64,000 nt of DNA, taken from NCBI RefSeq assembly GCF_002993365.1, contig NZ_PVNP01000013.1:62001-126000 (forward strand), in the 5' to 3' direction. The position numbers and the translations under genes are program-made. Each line of letters begins with the position of its first letter. Within the stretch, counting starts at the first letter, position 1. Source of the DNA: Marisediminitalea alba (GTDB lineage Bacteria; Pseudomonadota; Gammaproteobacteria; Enterobacterales; Alteromonadaceae). This document shows positions 44,837 through 53,242 of the stretch, piece by piece. The notes beneath the pieces are model-generated. The model ran no database searches. It was not told where the DNA came from and saw nothing but the letters and a program-made list of their open reading frames with translations.

Positions 44837-47005
44837 TTAAAAGCTCTCCCATTCATCATCATCATCGGGCTTTGCGGCGCTGAGTTGCTGAGAACGGGTT
44901 GCCATGGTTTTCGCCGATATTTTGGGTTTGCTTTGTGGTTGCGGCGCAGAACGAATAACCGGCGCACTTTCCAGTTTGGTTTCCTGGCCCAACTCAAAGA
45001 AATTGACCCGTGAGATTAACTGCGAGGCCTGAGAGCTCATGCTTTCGGCTGCAGCGGCAGCTTCTTCAACCAGGGCAGCATTCTGCTGTGTCATCTCGTC
45101 CATCTGCACCACGGCTTTATTAATTTCGTCGATACCGCTGGCTTGTTCGGCGGAGGCCGAGGCAATCTCTGACATAATGTCGTTAACGCGCTGAATTGCG
45201 GTGACGATTTCACTCATGGTTGCACCAGACTGATTAACCAGCTCATTACCGCTTTCCACTTTCGTTACTGAGTCAGAAATCAGACCTTTAATGTCCTTCG
45301 CCGCATTAGCCGAGCGCTGTGCCAGCGTGCGCACTTCTGAGGCCACGACGGCAAAACCACGACCTTGTTCGCCAGCACGCGCTGCTTCAACTGCCGCGTT
45401 GAGTGCCAGTATGTTGGTCTGGAAGGCAATACCATCGATAACGCCGATGATATCCTCAATTTTCTTGGCTGACTGGTTAATGTCTGCCATGGTGCCAACT
45501 ACCTGCTCAATGAGTTTGCCACCGGAGATGGCCACCCGCGATGCCTCTGAAGCCAGACCATTAGCCTGTTTGGCGTTGTCGGCATTAAGCTGCACGGTAC
45601 TGGTGATCTCTTCCATACTGGAGGCGGTTTCTTCGAGGCTGGATGCCTGTTGCTCGGTACGGGAAGACAGGTCAGCATTCCCTTTGGCAATTTCGGCCGA
45701 GGCGTTATTAATGGTCTCAGAGCCTGAGCGAATCTCATGAATAATGCTCGACAGATTGGCGACAAAATCGTTAACCGACTGCGCCAGCTGTTCAAATTCA
45801 CCTTCATATTCGCGTTCAAGGCGGCTGGTGAGACTACCTTTGGAAAGCGCGAGCATAACTTCACAGATATCATTAACAGCCATTTTTCGGCCAGTGATGT
45901 CTGTGGCGTATTTTACCACCCTGAATACTTTACCGTTGTCATCAATGATGGGGCTGTAAGTGGCCTGGATCCAAACGTCCTTTCCGCCATTGCCAATGCG
46001 GTGGTATTCACCCGTTTGGAACTGACCATCTGCCAGCTGTTCCCAGAACAAGCGGTACTCGTTGCTGGAACGAAACGAAGGATCAACAAACATGCTGTGA
46101 TGCTTGCCTTGTATTTCGCCCAGGGTGTAACCCATTGCATTAAGGAAGTTGTCGTTGGCTTCGAGGATTTTACCGGTTGGATCAAATTCAATAACTGCCT
46201 GGGACTGATTAATCGCTTTAATCTGGCCAGAGAAATAGGCGTTTTTGCGTTTTTCTTCGGTAATATCAGTGGCGTATTTTACTACTCGTGTAACCTTACC
46301 ATTACTGGTGAGTACTGGATTGTAGGATGCCTGAATCCAGACTTCTTCACCGCGGCTGTTGAAACGCAAGAATTCCCCTGCCTCATATTCGCCACGGTTT
46401 AATTTTGCCCACAGCTCTTTATATTCAGGTGAGTTTGCGTAGTCTTTATCGACGAATATCCGGTGGTGTTTACCTACGATTTCGCGCTCGTCATAACCCA
46501 TCAGGTTCAGGAAGTTCTCATTGGCCGTGAGAATTTCGCCGTTGGGACGAAACTCAATAACACCCTGACTTCTGTCCAGCGCGCCGAGCTTATTAGATGT
46601 GAGGTTATATTCGGTTTTATCTACCCACTCCACCATCGCCCCGTTGGGATTACCCTGAGCGTCGAGCAGCGGCGTAAGCTTCAGATCAAAGTTGACATCG
46701 CCAACTACAATCGATGAGGACATTGGTGCCCGTAAGTCAGCCAGGATGCGGCGTTGGTGGCCTGGATCTTTGTGGAACTGGTCAATGTTCTGCCCCACTA
46801 AGTTGTCAGCAGAGAAGTGTGGCAGCACAGTGCGAATATCAGCTTCATATCTTTTAAGCAGGTTATAAACCGCCGGGTTTGCATAAATGATATTTCGATC
46901 TTTGTCGGCCACCATGACACCCGATGAAATGGCATTGAGTGCAATTTCATAATATGCCGGCGTTTGTGGTTCTGGCTGGCCCCCAAAAAGGTTACGCAAG
47001 TTCAT
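44837..47005 (-). CDS. Soluble methyl-accepting chemotaxis protein with three PAS domains
   Basis: A 722-residue receptor without any predicted membrane helix. PAS 1 (about 17-130) is followed by two near-repeated PAS/PAC units (about 140-255 and 260-375; [15 protein letters not shown] versus [15 protein letters not shown]). A short HAMP-like region comes next, then the methyl-accepting domain with the tip [20 protein letters not shown]. The extreme C-terminus DDDDEWESF looks like the xWxxF tether that recruits CheR/CheB. PAS domains suggest cytoplasmic redox or oxygen sensing through heme or flavin; the ligand is unknown. Confidence 0.94.
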   Translation of the reverse strand: MNLRNLFGGQPEPQTPAYYEIALNAISSGVMVADKDRNIIYANPAVYNLLKRYEADIRTVLPHFSADNLVGQNIDQFHKDPGHQRRILADLRAPMSSSIVVGDVNFDLKLTPLLDAQGNPNGAMVEWVDKTEYNLTSNKLGALDRSQGVIEFRPNGEILTANENFLNLMGYDEREIVGKHHRIFVDKDYANSPEYKELWAKLNRGEYEAGEFLRFNSRGEEVWIQASYNPVLTSNGKVTRVVKYATDITEEKRKNAYFSGQIKAINQSQAVIEFDPTGKILEANDNFLNAMGYTLGEIQGKHHSMFVDPSFRSSNEYRLFWEQLADGQFQTGEYHRIGNGGKDVWIQATYSPIIDDNGKVFRVVKYATDITGRKMAVNDICEVMLALSKGSLTSRLEREYEGEFEQLAQSVNDFVANLSSIIHEIRSGSETINNASAEIAKGNADLSSRTEQQASSLEETASSMEEITSTVQLNADNAKQANGLASEASRVAISGGKLIEQVVGTMADINQSAKKIEDIIGVIDGIAFQTNILALNAAVEAARAGEQGRGFAVVASEVRTLAQRSANAAKDIKGLISDSVTKVESGNELVNQSGATMSEIVTAIQRVNDIMSEIASASAEQASGIDEINKAVVQMDEMTQQNAALVEEAAAAAESMSSQASQLISRVNFFELGQETKLESAPVIRSAPQPQSKPKISAKTMATRSQQLSAAKPDDDDEWESF

Positions 47006-47520
47006 ACTGAGCCCTCGTTTTGCTGATTCATGCTGTCAAAAATGCCGATTTCCCTGCTGGTAATCAGTCGTTCTATGTTGACCAGAATGACAAGTCCGTC
47101 ATCCACGCTGGCCAGGCCGTCCAGGTAGCGGCTGTCGAAAGCGACGCCGAACTCCGGAGGCGGGTGAATTTCGTCTTCGGTGACATTGATAACGTCTGAC
47201 ACGCTGTCTACCACAATGCCTACAATGCGGTCCTGCACGTTAAGCATGATGACAATGGTAAATTCGTTATAAGTGGCTTCACTGACATTAAACTTCACGC
47301 GGAGATCGATGATAGGCACAATATCGCCGCGCAGGTTAATAACGCCTTTGATAAAGTCAGGGGCATTGGCAATTTTCGTCACCGGTTCGTAGCCACGAAT
47401 TTCCTTAACCTGAATAATGGCCAGGCCGTATTGCTCTTCACCCAACATGAATGTCAGATATTCCTTGCTTGCACCACCAGTTGCTGCGATGGCAGCGTCC
47501 TGAGATGATACGGTATTCAT
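47002..47520 (-). CDS. cheW: Chemotaxis coupling protein CheW
   Basis: A 172-residue adaptor of one CheW domain. Typical stretches are [38 protein letters not shown] and [14 protein letters not shown]. It joins CheA to the receptor. The ATG overlaps the cheA stop (TGATG), and the stop overlaps the MCP start by 4 bases. Confidence 0.97.
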   Translation of the reverse strand: MNTVSSQDAAIAATGGASKEYLTFMLGEEQYGLAIIQVKEIRGYEPVTKIANAPDFIKGVINLRGDIVPIIDLRVKFNVSEATYNEFTIVIMLNVQDRIVGIVVDSVSDVINVTEDEIHPPPEFGVAFDSRYLDGLASVDDGLVILVNIERLITSREIGIFDSMNQQNEGSV

Positions 47521-49532
47521 CAGGCTAACCCCACTTGATTGATTTGTTCATTTTTCATCAGGTTGTCAACATCGATAATCATGGCCACTTTGCCGTCGCC
47601 CATGATGGTTGCACCGGATATGCCTTCTACTTTCTTGTAATGGCGTTCCAGGCTCTTAATTACCACCTGTTGTTTGCCTAGCAACTGATCGACAATAATG
47701 CCGTAGCGCTTCTTACCGATCTCAACCAGCACAATAATTGAGTTCTCAATTGGCTTACCCGGTTCGTCTATTTGCATTTGCTCGCGCAATGATATGAGCG
47801 GCCAGTACTGATCGCGGCTCCATAACATAGTGTCGTTAGCCAGGGTTTTAATTTGCTCTGGCTTCGGTTGCAACGACTCAATGATATTCAGCAGCGGGAT
47901 AATGTACGTTTCACTGCCCACAGATACACACATACCATCAATAATCGCCAGCGTAAGCGGTAATTTTATGGTAAAGGTAGAGCCTTGTCCGGCAACCGAT
48001 ACGATGTCGATACCGCCTTGAATCGCTTCAATATTTTTACGCACTACATCCATGCCAACACCACGGCCTGACACATCGGTGACCGCATCGGCAGTGGAAA
48101 AGCCCGGCGCAAAAATCAACTGCCAGACTTCTTCATCTGGCATTTTAGGATCTACATCGAGGCCGTTAGACAGGGCTTTTTCCAGAATCTTATCCCGATT
48201 CAGGCCGCCACCATCATCCTGAATGCTAATCAGAATATTGCCGCCCCGTTGCTCTGCTTTAAGCACTACCGTGCCGGTTTCTGGTTTACCTGCTGCCAGG
48301 CGTTTCTCCAGCGGCTCTATGCCGTGATCCAGACTATTGCGTACCAAATGAGTGAGCGGGTCGGCGAGCTTCTCGATCATACTCTTATCGACCTCGGTCT
48401 CGCCGCCTTCAATAATCAGGTCAATTTTTTTATCCAGGGTTTTCGCTAAATCCCTAACCAGTCTTGGAAAGCGGTTAAAGACAAACGACACCGGGATCAT
48501 TCGCATCGACATGACAGCTTCCTGAATTTCGCGAATGTTGCGCGACAATTCGCCAATGGCGCCATTCAGTTTTTCGCCGGTATTGCCTTCTACATCTTCG
48601 CCGATCATCGACAAAATGGACTGAGTAATCACCATTTCGCCGACCAGGTTTACCACCGTATCTATTTTTGTGGTCTCGACCCTTATGGAGCCGGCATCGT
48701 TCTTTGTAGCAGCTTTGGCTGGCGGTTTTGCCGGTGATTTAGCTGCTTTTGCCGGCGCTTTAGCCGCTGGTGTTGCTGAGGATTTCTCCTGCTCGAAGAA
48801 ACCATAGGCGTCTTCGTCTTTAATTGGCTGAGCGGGTTTGGGCTCGGTGAAAAATCCAAAGCTGCCGTCGTTGTCGTCATGCCCGGTTTCTGCTGCGGCT
48901 GCCTCTGCTTCTGGTTGGCCTGGCGCATCGTCGAAAAAGCCGAAACCGTCGTCCTCCTCATCACTGTCTGTGGCTTGTTGAGGCTGACCGGGTGCGTCGT
49001 CAAAGAAGCCAAAGCCGTCATCGTCTTCTTCGGCCATTTCGGCTTCGGGCTGACCGGGTGCGTCATCAAAGAAACCGAAGCTGTCATCGTCTTCTGTAGT
49101 GTCCGCTGCAGGGGGCAATTCTGCGTTTGTGCTTTCATCGCCTTCTGCAGACAAAACGCTTTCGAGCGCTGCTTTTCCTTCTTCTATCTGCTGCCAGTTG
49201 ATTTCACTTTCGTCCTGGTATGCCTGCAGAATATCGCCGAGGGTATCAGTAGTAGCCAGCAACACATCAACAATGTCGGTGGTTAAATCCAGCTCATGGT
49301 TACGGGCCTTGTCCAGGATGGTTTCCATCACATGGGTGAGGCCGGTTAAGGCGTCAAAGCCAAAGATGCCACTGCCACCTTTAATAGAGTGTGCGGCGCG
49401 AAATATACTGTTGAGCTCTTCCGCGTCGGGGTCGTCTGTAGAAATGTTTAACAGCAATTCCTCCATGGTCTGAAGATGCTCCTGGCTCTCTTCAAAAAAC
49501 ACGGTGTGGAATTGGTTCATATCAACAGACAT
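47520..49532 (-). CDS. cheA: Chemotaxis histidine kinase CheA with repeated acidic GFF linker
   Basis: A 670-residue kinase. P1/Hpt has the phosphorylated His48 (FRAAHSIKGGSG). The P2 position (about 140-250) has no recognisable P2 domain; instead five acidic repeats ending in FGFF or YGFF (at about 152, 174, 197, 225 and 243) recur every 18-28 residues, three with FFDDAPGQP. A Lys/Ala/Pro-rich stretch (254-280) follows. P3 (about 285-345), P4 ATPase with NSLDHGIEP and DDGGGLN, and P5 CheW-like domain complete the protein. It phosphorylates CheY, CheB and probably the CrsR-like regulator. Confidence 0.96.
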   Translation of the reverse strand: MSVDMNQFHTVFFEESQEHLQTMEELLLNISTDDPDAEELNSIFRAAHSIKGGSGIFGFDALTGLTHVMETILDKARNHELDLTTDIVDVLLATTDTLGDILQAYQDESEINWQQIEEGKAALESVLSAEGDESTNAELPPAADTTEDDDSFGFFDDAPGQPEAEMAEEDDDGFGFFDDAPGQPQQATDSDEEDDGFGFFDDAPGQPEAEAAAAETGHDDNDGSFGFFTEPKPAQPIKDEDAYGFFEQEKSSATPAAKAPAKAAKSPAKPPAKAATKNDAGSIRVETTKIDTVVNLVGEMVITQSILSMIGEDVEGNTGEKLNGAIGELSRNIREIQEAVMSMRMIPVSFVFNRFPRLVRDLAKTLDKKIDLIIEGGETEVDKSMIEKLADPLTHLVRNSLDHGIEPLEKRLAAGKPETGTVVLKAEQRGGNILISIQDDGGGLNRDKILEKALSNGLDVDPKMPDEEVWQLIFAPGFSTADAVTDVSGRGVGMDVVRKNIEAIQGGIDIVSVAGQGSTFTIKLPLTLAIIDGMCVSVGSETYIIPLLNIIESLQPKPEQIKTLANDTMLWSRDQYWPLISLREQMQIDEPGKPIENSIIVLVEIGKKRYGIIVDQLLGKQQVVIKSLERHYKKVEGISGATIMGDGKVAMIIDVDNLMKNEQINQVGLA
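48789..49091 (-). repeat. Degenerate tandem repeat inside cheA
   Basis: This DNA encodes residues about 148-248 of CheA, five copies of an acidic unit of roughly 18-28 codons with a (D)(D/G)FGFFDDAPGQP core. Three copies are nearly identical in protein sequence. Repeat number could vary among strains. Confidence 0.7.
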
Positions 49533-49538
49533 GTGCGA

Positions 49539-49904
49539 CTAACCAAGCAGTTTTTTAGCAATGGCCAGTAACTTTGACGGATCAAACGGTTTTACCATCC
49601 ATCCTGTGGCACCGGCCGCTTTGCCCTGACTTTTCAGGGTATCGCCGGCTTCGGTGGTTAATACCACAATGGGCACCGTGCGGTAGCTCATCATGCCTCG
49701 CAGGGACTTGATCAGGGTAATACCATCCATACGCGGCATATTCTGATCGGTAAGCACGAAGTCATAACGGGTGGTTTGACACTTATCCAGTGCCGCCTGA
49801 CCGTCTTCGGCTGAATCTACATTGTAGCCGGCTCCACGCAGGGTAACCTCTACCATTTGACGGATTGACATAGAGTCGTCAACGATTAGTATTTTCTTGC
49901 TCAT
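49539..49904 (-). CDS. cheY: Single-domain response regulator CheY
   Basis: A 121-residue receiver. Acidic residues VDDS at 9-11, phospho-acceptor Asp53 (FVLTDQNMPRMDG), Thr in VVLTTEAG and Lys in WMVKPFDPSK. It may drive flagellar switching or act only inside this cluster (e.g. as phosphate sink), since no flagellar gene is nearby. Cotranscribed with cheA 6 bases downstream. Confidence 0.95.
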   Translation of the reverse strand: MSKKILIVDDSMSIRQMVEVTLRGAGYNVDSAEDGQAALDKCQTTRYDFVLTDQNMPRMDGITLIKSLRGMMSYRTVPIVVLTTEAGDTLKSQGKAAGATGWMVKPFDPSKLLAIAKKLLG

Positions 49905-49911
49905 AACTGTA

Positions 49912-51591
49912 TTAATTCCTTGCTATGGAAATAGTAGTTCGATTGCCTCTGGCATTTCGCTCAACTGACTGACTCATGGCTTGAACAAGCCCCAGGCCCC
50001 GCCCACTAAGACCTTGCTGGTCGGCGGAACTGTCAGGCAGCGCAAAACCCGAACCGGAGTCTTCCACTGATATCTTTATAAACGTAGTCGAATTTGTGTA
50101 AATTTGTATGGTTAACTGATCATTATTTGTCAGGCTGCTCAAACGCTCTTCACGCAATGCCAGGTAGGTAGCAAATCCTTCAAAGTCATTTTTGAGGTTA
50201 GAGTCTAAATGGAGGATGCCATGATCAAGGGCGTTATTGATAAGTTCGGCCAGCACGGTAAACGCTTTTTGGCACAGATCTCTGGGCAACCCTGAATTTT
50301 GCATGATATTCATAGCCTGATTAAGCACATCAAGACTGGCGATGACTTTGCCACGAATGCAAAACTGATAATCTATCTCACCAAAACTCACCGGCTCTTC
50401 TTCGGTGCGGGTTTGTAGCTGACTGCGCAGTGCTTCGCCATTAATCACGCACAGGGTAATGTCATCTTCAATGGCATTGCCCTCAGCAAACTGCAGGCAA
50501 TCATCCATAATGTGGATCAGGCTTTCGTCATTTCCCGCCAGTTGCTCGGCTTGTGAGATTAATCTGGCTGATGAATAGGCTTCACCGGCCGGGTTGGTTT
50601 GTTCAATAATGCCGTCGGTGTAAAGTGCCAGTTGCTGAATTTCTTCCAGCGGAATTTGTTCAGGTTGAATACTGAACTCGCCAGGCTCCATTATGCCCAG
50701 CGGCATGGCTTTCGAACGGAATCGCTTTACCTCACCTTGCTTACAACAGCACAAGACGTCCGGCAAACCTGCATTTACAATAGTTACCGTAGAGGAGTAA
50801 GGGCAAATTTCAATGCCTAATAGTGCGACAAAGCGATCGTCCGGGATCTCGGTATACAGCTTGCGATTGATCTCGTGAAAAATCTCATCGATAGTTTTAC
50901 CTTTATTCGCCATGGCTTTAGCGGTTGTGACGATGGGGATAATACAAATCGCTGCTGCCAGGCCATGGCCCATAGCATCTGCCAGAATAAGCTGAATCTT
51001 GCCAGAGGGATTCGGTGGTGAAAAAATAGTGTCGCCACTGAAATTTGTCATGGGCCGGCTACGCACAGCGGCAAAATCCGGCAAGTCACACTGACTGTTG
51101 GCCATGTTCTGATAAACGTGCTGGGCCAGGCTTTCTTCCTGCGCTTTTTCACTGAGTAACTGCTGTAACAGTTGATATTTATTAGCTAGGTCCAGGCTGG
51201 TTCGTTTGAACGTCAACAGGTTACGGATCTTTTCCCATAACAATTCAACGCTAACAGGCTTAACGATGTAGTCGTGCACGCCCTGACTAAAGCTATTACT
51301 GATACTATTAAGCTGGTCGTCTGCGGATACCATCATCACATAGGGCGGCAGTTCCATTTGCTGCAAATCGGGTAGCAAGTCTGTGCCCTGCCCATCCGGC
51401 AGGTGATTATCCAGAATCACCACGTCAAAGTGGTGTTTCTTAATGACCTCACGGGCATCCTCAATTGCAAAGGCTGAAAAGATCTTTACGCCCCTGAGCA
51501 TTAAATCGGAAACTAACAACTCACAAAATATTGGATCATCGTCGACAACCAGTACCGATTCTGTTGGTTTGGGGGTTTCTTGTGAGTTCAT
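49912..51591 (-). CDS. crsR: REC-PP2C-HATPase partner-switch regulator, CrsR-like
   Basis: A 559-residue three-domain protein. Receiver (about 14-130; VVDDD, VVILDNHLPDG), SpoIIE/PP2C phosphatase (about 190-395; FSPPNPSGKIQLILADAMGHG and DGIIEQTNP), and a C-terminal HATPase anti-sigma-type kinase (about 430-557; ELINNALDHGI and GRGLGLVQAM). In Shewanella the protein CrsR has this layout and works with the STAS protein CrsA in a partner switch on sigma S. The location between cheY and a STAS gene supports the same role here, with the receiver phosphorylated by CheA; this is inference. Confidence 0.82.
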   Translation of the reverse strand: MNSQETPKPTESVLVVDDDPIFCELLVSDLMLRGVKIFSAFAIEDAREVIKKHHFDVVILDNHLPDGQGTDLLPDLQQMELPPYVMMVSADDQLNSISNSFSQGVHDYIVKPVSVELLWEKIRNLLTFKRTSLDLANKYQLLQQLLSEKAQEESLAQHVYQNMANSQCDLPDFAAVRSRPMTNFSGDTIFSPPNPSGKIQLILADAMGHGLAAAICIIPIVTTAKAMANKGKTIDEIFHEINRKLYTEIPDDRFVALLGIEICPYSSTVTIVNAGLPDVLCCCKQGEVKRFRSKAMPLGIMEPGEFSIQPEQIPLEEIQQLALYTDGIIEQTNPAGEAYSSARLISQAEQLAGNDESLIHIMDDCLQFAEGNAIEDDITLCVINGEALRSQLQTRTEEEPVSFGEIDYQFCIRGKVIASLDVLNQAMNIMQNSGLPRDLCQKAFTVLAELINNALDHGILHLDSNLKNDFEGFATYLALREERLSSLTNNDQLTIQIYTNSTTFIKISVEDSGSGFALPDSSADQQGLSGRGLGLVQAMSQSVERNARGNRTTISIARN

Positions 51592-51599
51592 AACGGTAT

Positions 51600-51884
51600 T
51601 TACCCTTTGCGGATCGTAACCATTTTATCAAAGTTGGCAATTTCGAGGACTTCCAGAGCGGTGCCTTTAGCGCTGGCGATTTCGACATCACAGCCATTGG
51701 CTTTAGCGCGCTTCTTGAGCAATACCACCATGCCAAGTGCCGCACTATCGAGATAAAGTACTTTTGAAAAGTCCAGTGTAATCAGACCGCCTTTTTTATT
51801 TTCCAGAATCTGGTTGTATTGCTCGGTAAAAGACTTATGAAAACTAAAGTCAAAGCGTTCCGGGACTGAAATTGTTGAATTCAT
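51600..51884 (-). CDS. crsA: STAS-domain anti-sigma antagonist, CrsA-like
   Basis: A 94-residue STAS protein. The ATG at 51884 is preferred (GGAG upstream); 10 further codons are open above it. The conserved phosphorylation region is VLYLDSAALGMVVLLKK, where the Ser after LD is the predicted switch residue. It would bind its partner unphosphorylated and be phosphorylated or dephosphorylated by the HATPase and PP2C domains of the next gene. Confidence 0.85.
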   Translation of the reverse strand: MNSTISVPERFDFSFHKSFTEQYNQILENKKGGLITLDFSKVLYLDSAALGMVVLLKKRAKANGCDVEIASAKGTALEVLEIANFDKMVTIRKG

Positions 51885-51894
51885 TAATGCTCCG

Positions 51895-53049
51895 TTAAAA
51901 CAATTCAATCTCACCTGCTTCCACAGAAGAAGATGATACGGGGTTATGCAGTGCCGCCCACTCTGATTTCACTTTTTGCTTAAACTGTTCCGGGTCGTTT
52001 AAAAACGCCTGGCGGTGAGCATCGTTCATCAGATCGGCAAGGTTCATATTCAGCAGGGTAACGGTGCCAATGGTGTATTCAATATACTGACGGTTAATGT
52101 CGCCGAATTGCAGACTGCGAGTGGCATTATCCAGCGCCGAGTTTAACTGAATCGACAGGTCATGGAGGCCCGACGTGATATTTTGATCATGTTCGGCCTT
52201 AACAATTATCCCTTCCAGCGCCTGGTTAATATCTTTTTTGGCTTCAATAACATAACTCACATCATAGGCAGCGAGTACACCGATTCGGTCGCTCAGCGAG
52301 GATATTTTGTTATTGATACTGTTAATCTGGGTCTGAATCGATTCGCTAAACTGAGCGGAGCGATTGGATAAGCTGCGTACTTCATCTGCCACTACGGCAA
52401 AACCACGGCCATGTTCTCCTGCCCGGGCAGCCTCAATAGCCGCGTTCAGCGCCAGCAAATTAGTTTGTGCTGCAATACTGTCGATATCTTTCAGCGCCTG
52501 AATAACCGACGGTACGGTGTCGTTAATGGCGGTAATTTGCTCGAGGATTTCCATGATCCCGGCCGACATATCCACGGTACTCTGGATAAAGCGGTCAAGG
52601 GTTACGCCGGTTCGCTCTGCAAAACTGCGCATTCGATCGCTGTACAATTCATCGCTTTCGTCGTCGGCTTTGATTAACTGCAAAATGGTATTGCTTTGCT
52701 GATCCACCAGGCCACGCAGGCCAATAAAGCTGGTGCTAAGCGTATCCACTGCGTCGTTGTGGGTGGAAATGATATTGGCCAGGCTCGACTCACAATCGGC
52801 CAGCACTTCCGTTGATGTTTGTGCAACACTGTTTAGTGCGGGCTCTGCCGCAAGCGGACTTGCGGTGGTAGCTGGCGCAGATGACGCGGTTTGTGGTGCA
52901 TTATCACTACTTGCTGGTGAGGCTGGCGCCAGATACTCGTATGCGAATACCGCCGCGGCAAGAATGAGCACTCCAACTACGCCGGAAACAAAATGAGCGA
53001 GAATCAGAGCAACGACTGTTGCTATCCCTACAACAAAATATTTATTCAT
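51895..53049 (-). CDS. Methyl-accepting chemotaxis protein with a membrane hairpin
   Basis: A 384-residue receptor, starting at ATG 53049 (AGAGAAAG ahead). Two close hydrophobic helices (about 4-20 and 22-36) form a hairpin with almost no periplasmic part, then an Ala/Ser/Pro-rich segment (about 40-75). The signalling domain has the tip [23 protein letters not shown], but the flanking helices are short compared with standard MCPs. It ends in GEIELF, not a clear tether. First gene of the chemosensory operon. Confidence 0.9.
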   Translation of the reverse strand: MNKYFVVGIATVVALILAHFVSGVVGVLILAAAVFAYEYLAPASPASSDNAPQTASSAPATTASPLAAEPALNSVAQTSTEVLADCESSLANIISTHNDAVDTLSTSFIGLRGLVDQQSNTILQLIKADDESDELYSDRMRSFAERTGVTLDRFIQSTVDMSAGIMEILEQITAINDTVPSVIQALKDIDSIAAQTNLLALNAAIEAARAGEHGRGFAVVADEVRSLSNRSAQFSESIQTQINSINNKISSLSDRIGVLAAYDVSYVIEAKKDINQALEGIIVKAEHDQNITSGLHDLSIQLNSALDNATRSLQFGDINRQYIEYTIGTVTLLNMNLADLMNDAHRQAFLNDPEQFKQKVKSEWAALHNPVSSSSVEAGEIELF

Positions 53050-53125
53050 GACTTTCTCTAATCCACAGGCTAACGCTATGAATTGTAGTACATATATGGT
53101 GCTACTGTAGGGAAGTATTGAAAGT

Positions 53126-53155
53126 GTTGCAACTACTTTTATGAGTAGTTGCAAC
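53126..53155. repeat. Perfect 12-bp inverted repeat between dsbD and the chemosensory operon
   Basis: Arms GTTGCAACTACT (53126-53137) and AGTAGTTGCAAC (53144-53155) with a 6-base loop lie about 77 bases upstream of the MCP start and 88 bases past the dsbD stop. No U-run follows on the minus strand. An operator for the operon is possible; a terminator is less likely. Confidence 0.6.
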
Positions 53156-53242
53156 TAATTGATGATTAATCGTTTTTTTTGATATAGATTAAAGTAAATA
53201 GTTTGTTTTTGAGTTTGCTTAAACATAAATTTGAATGTTAAC

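Noticed and set aside
45737..46402. A 221-codon open frame on the plus strand inside the PAS-MCP gene.
   Set aside because: It is antisense to a clear receptor gene, has no recognisable domain, and arises from the codon bias of the true frame.
48879..49286. A 135-codon plus-strand frame rich in Cys and Phe opposite the CheA linker.
   Set aside because: It simply mirrors the repeated acidic codons of cheA.
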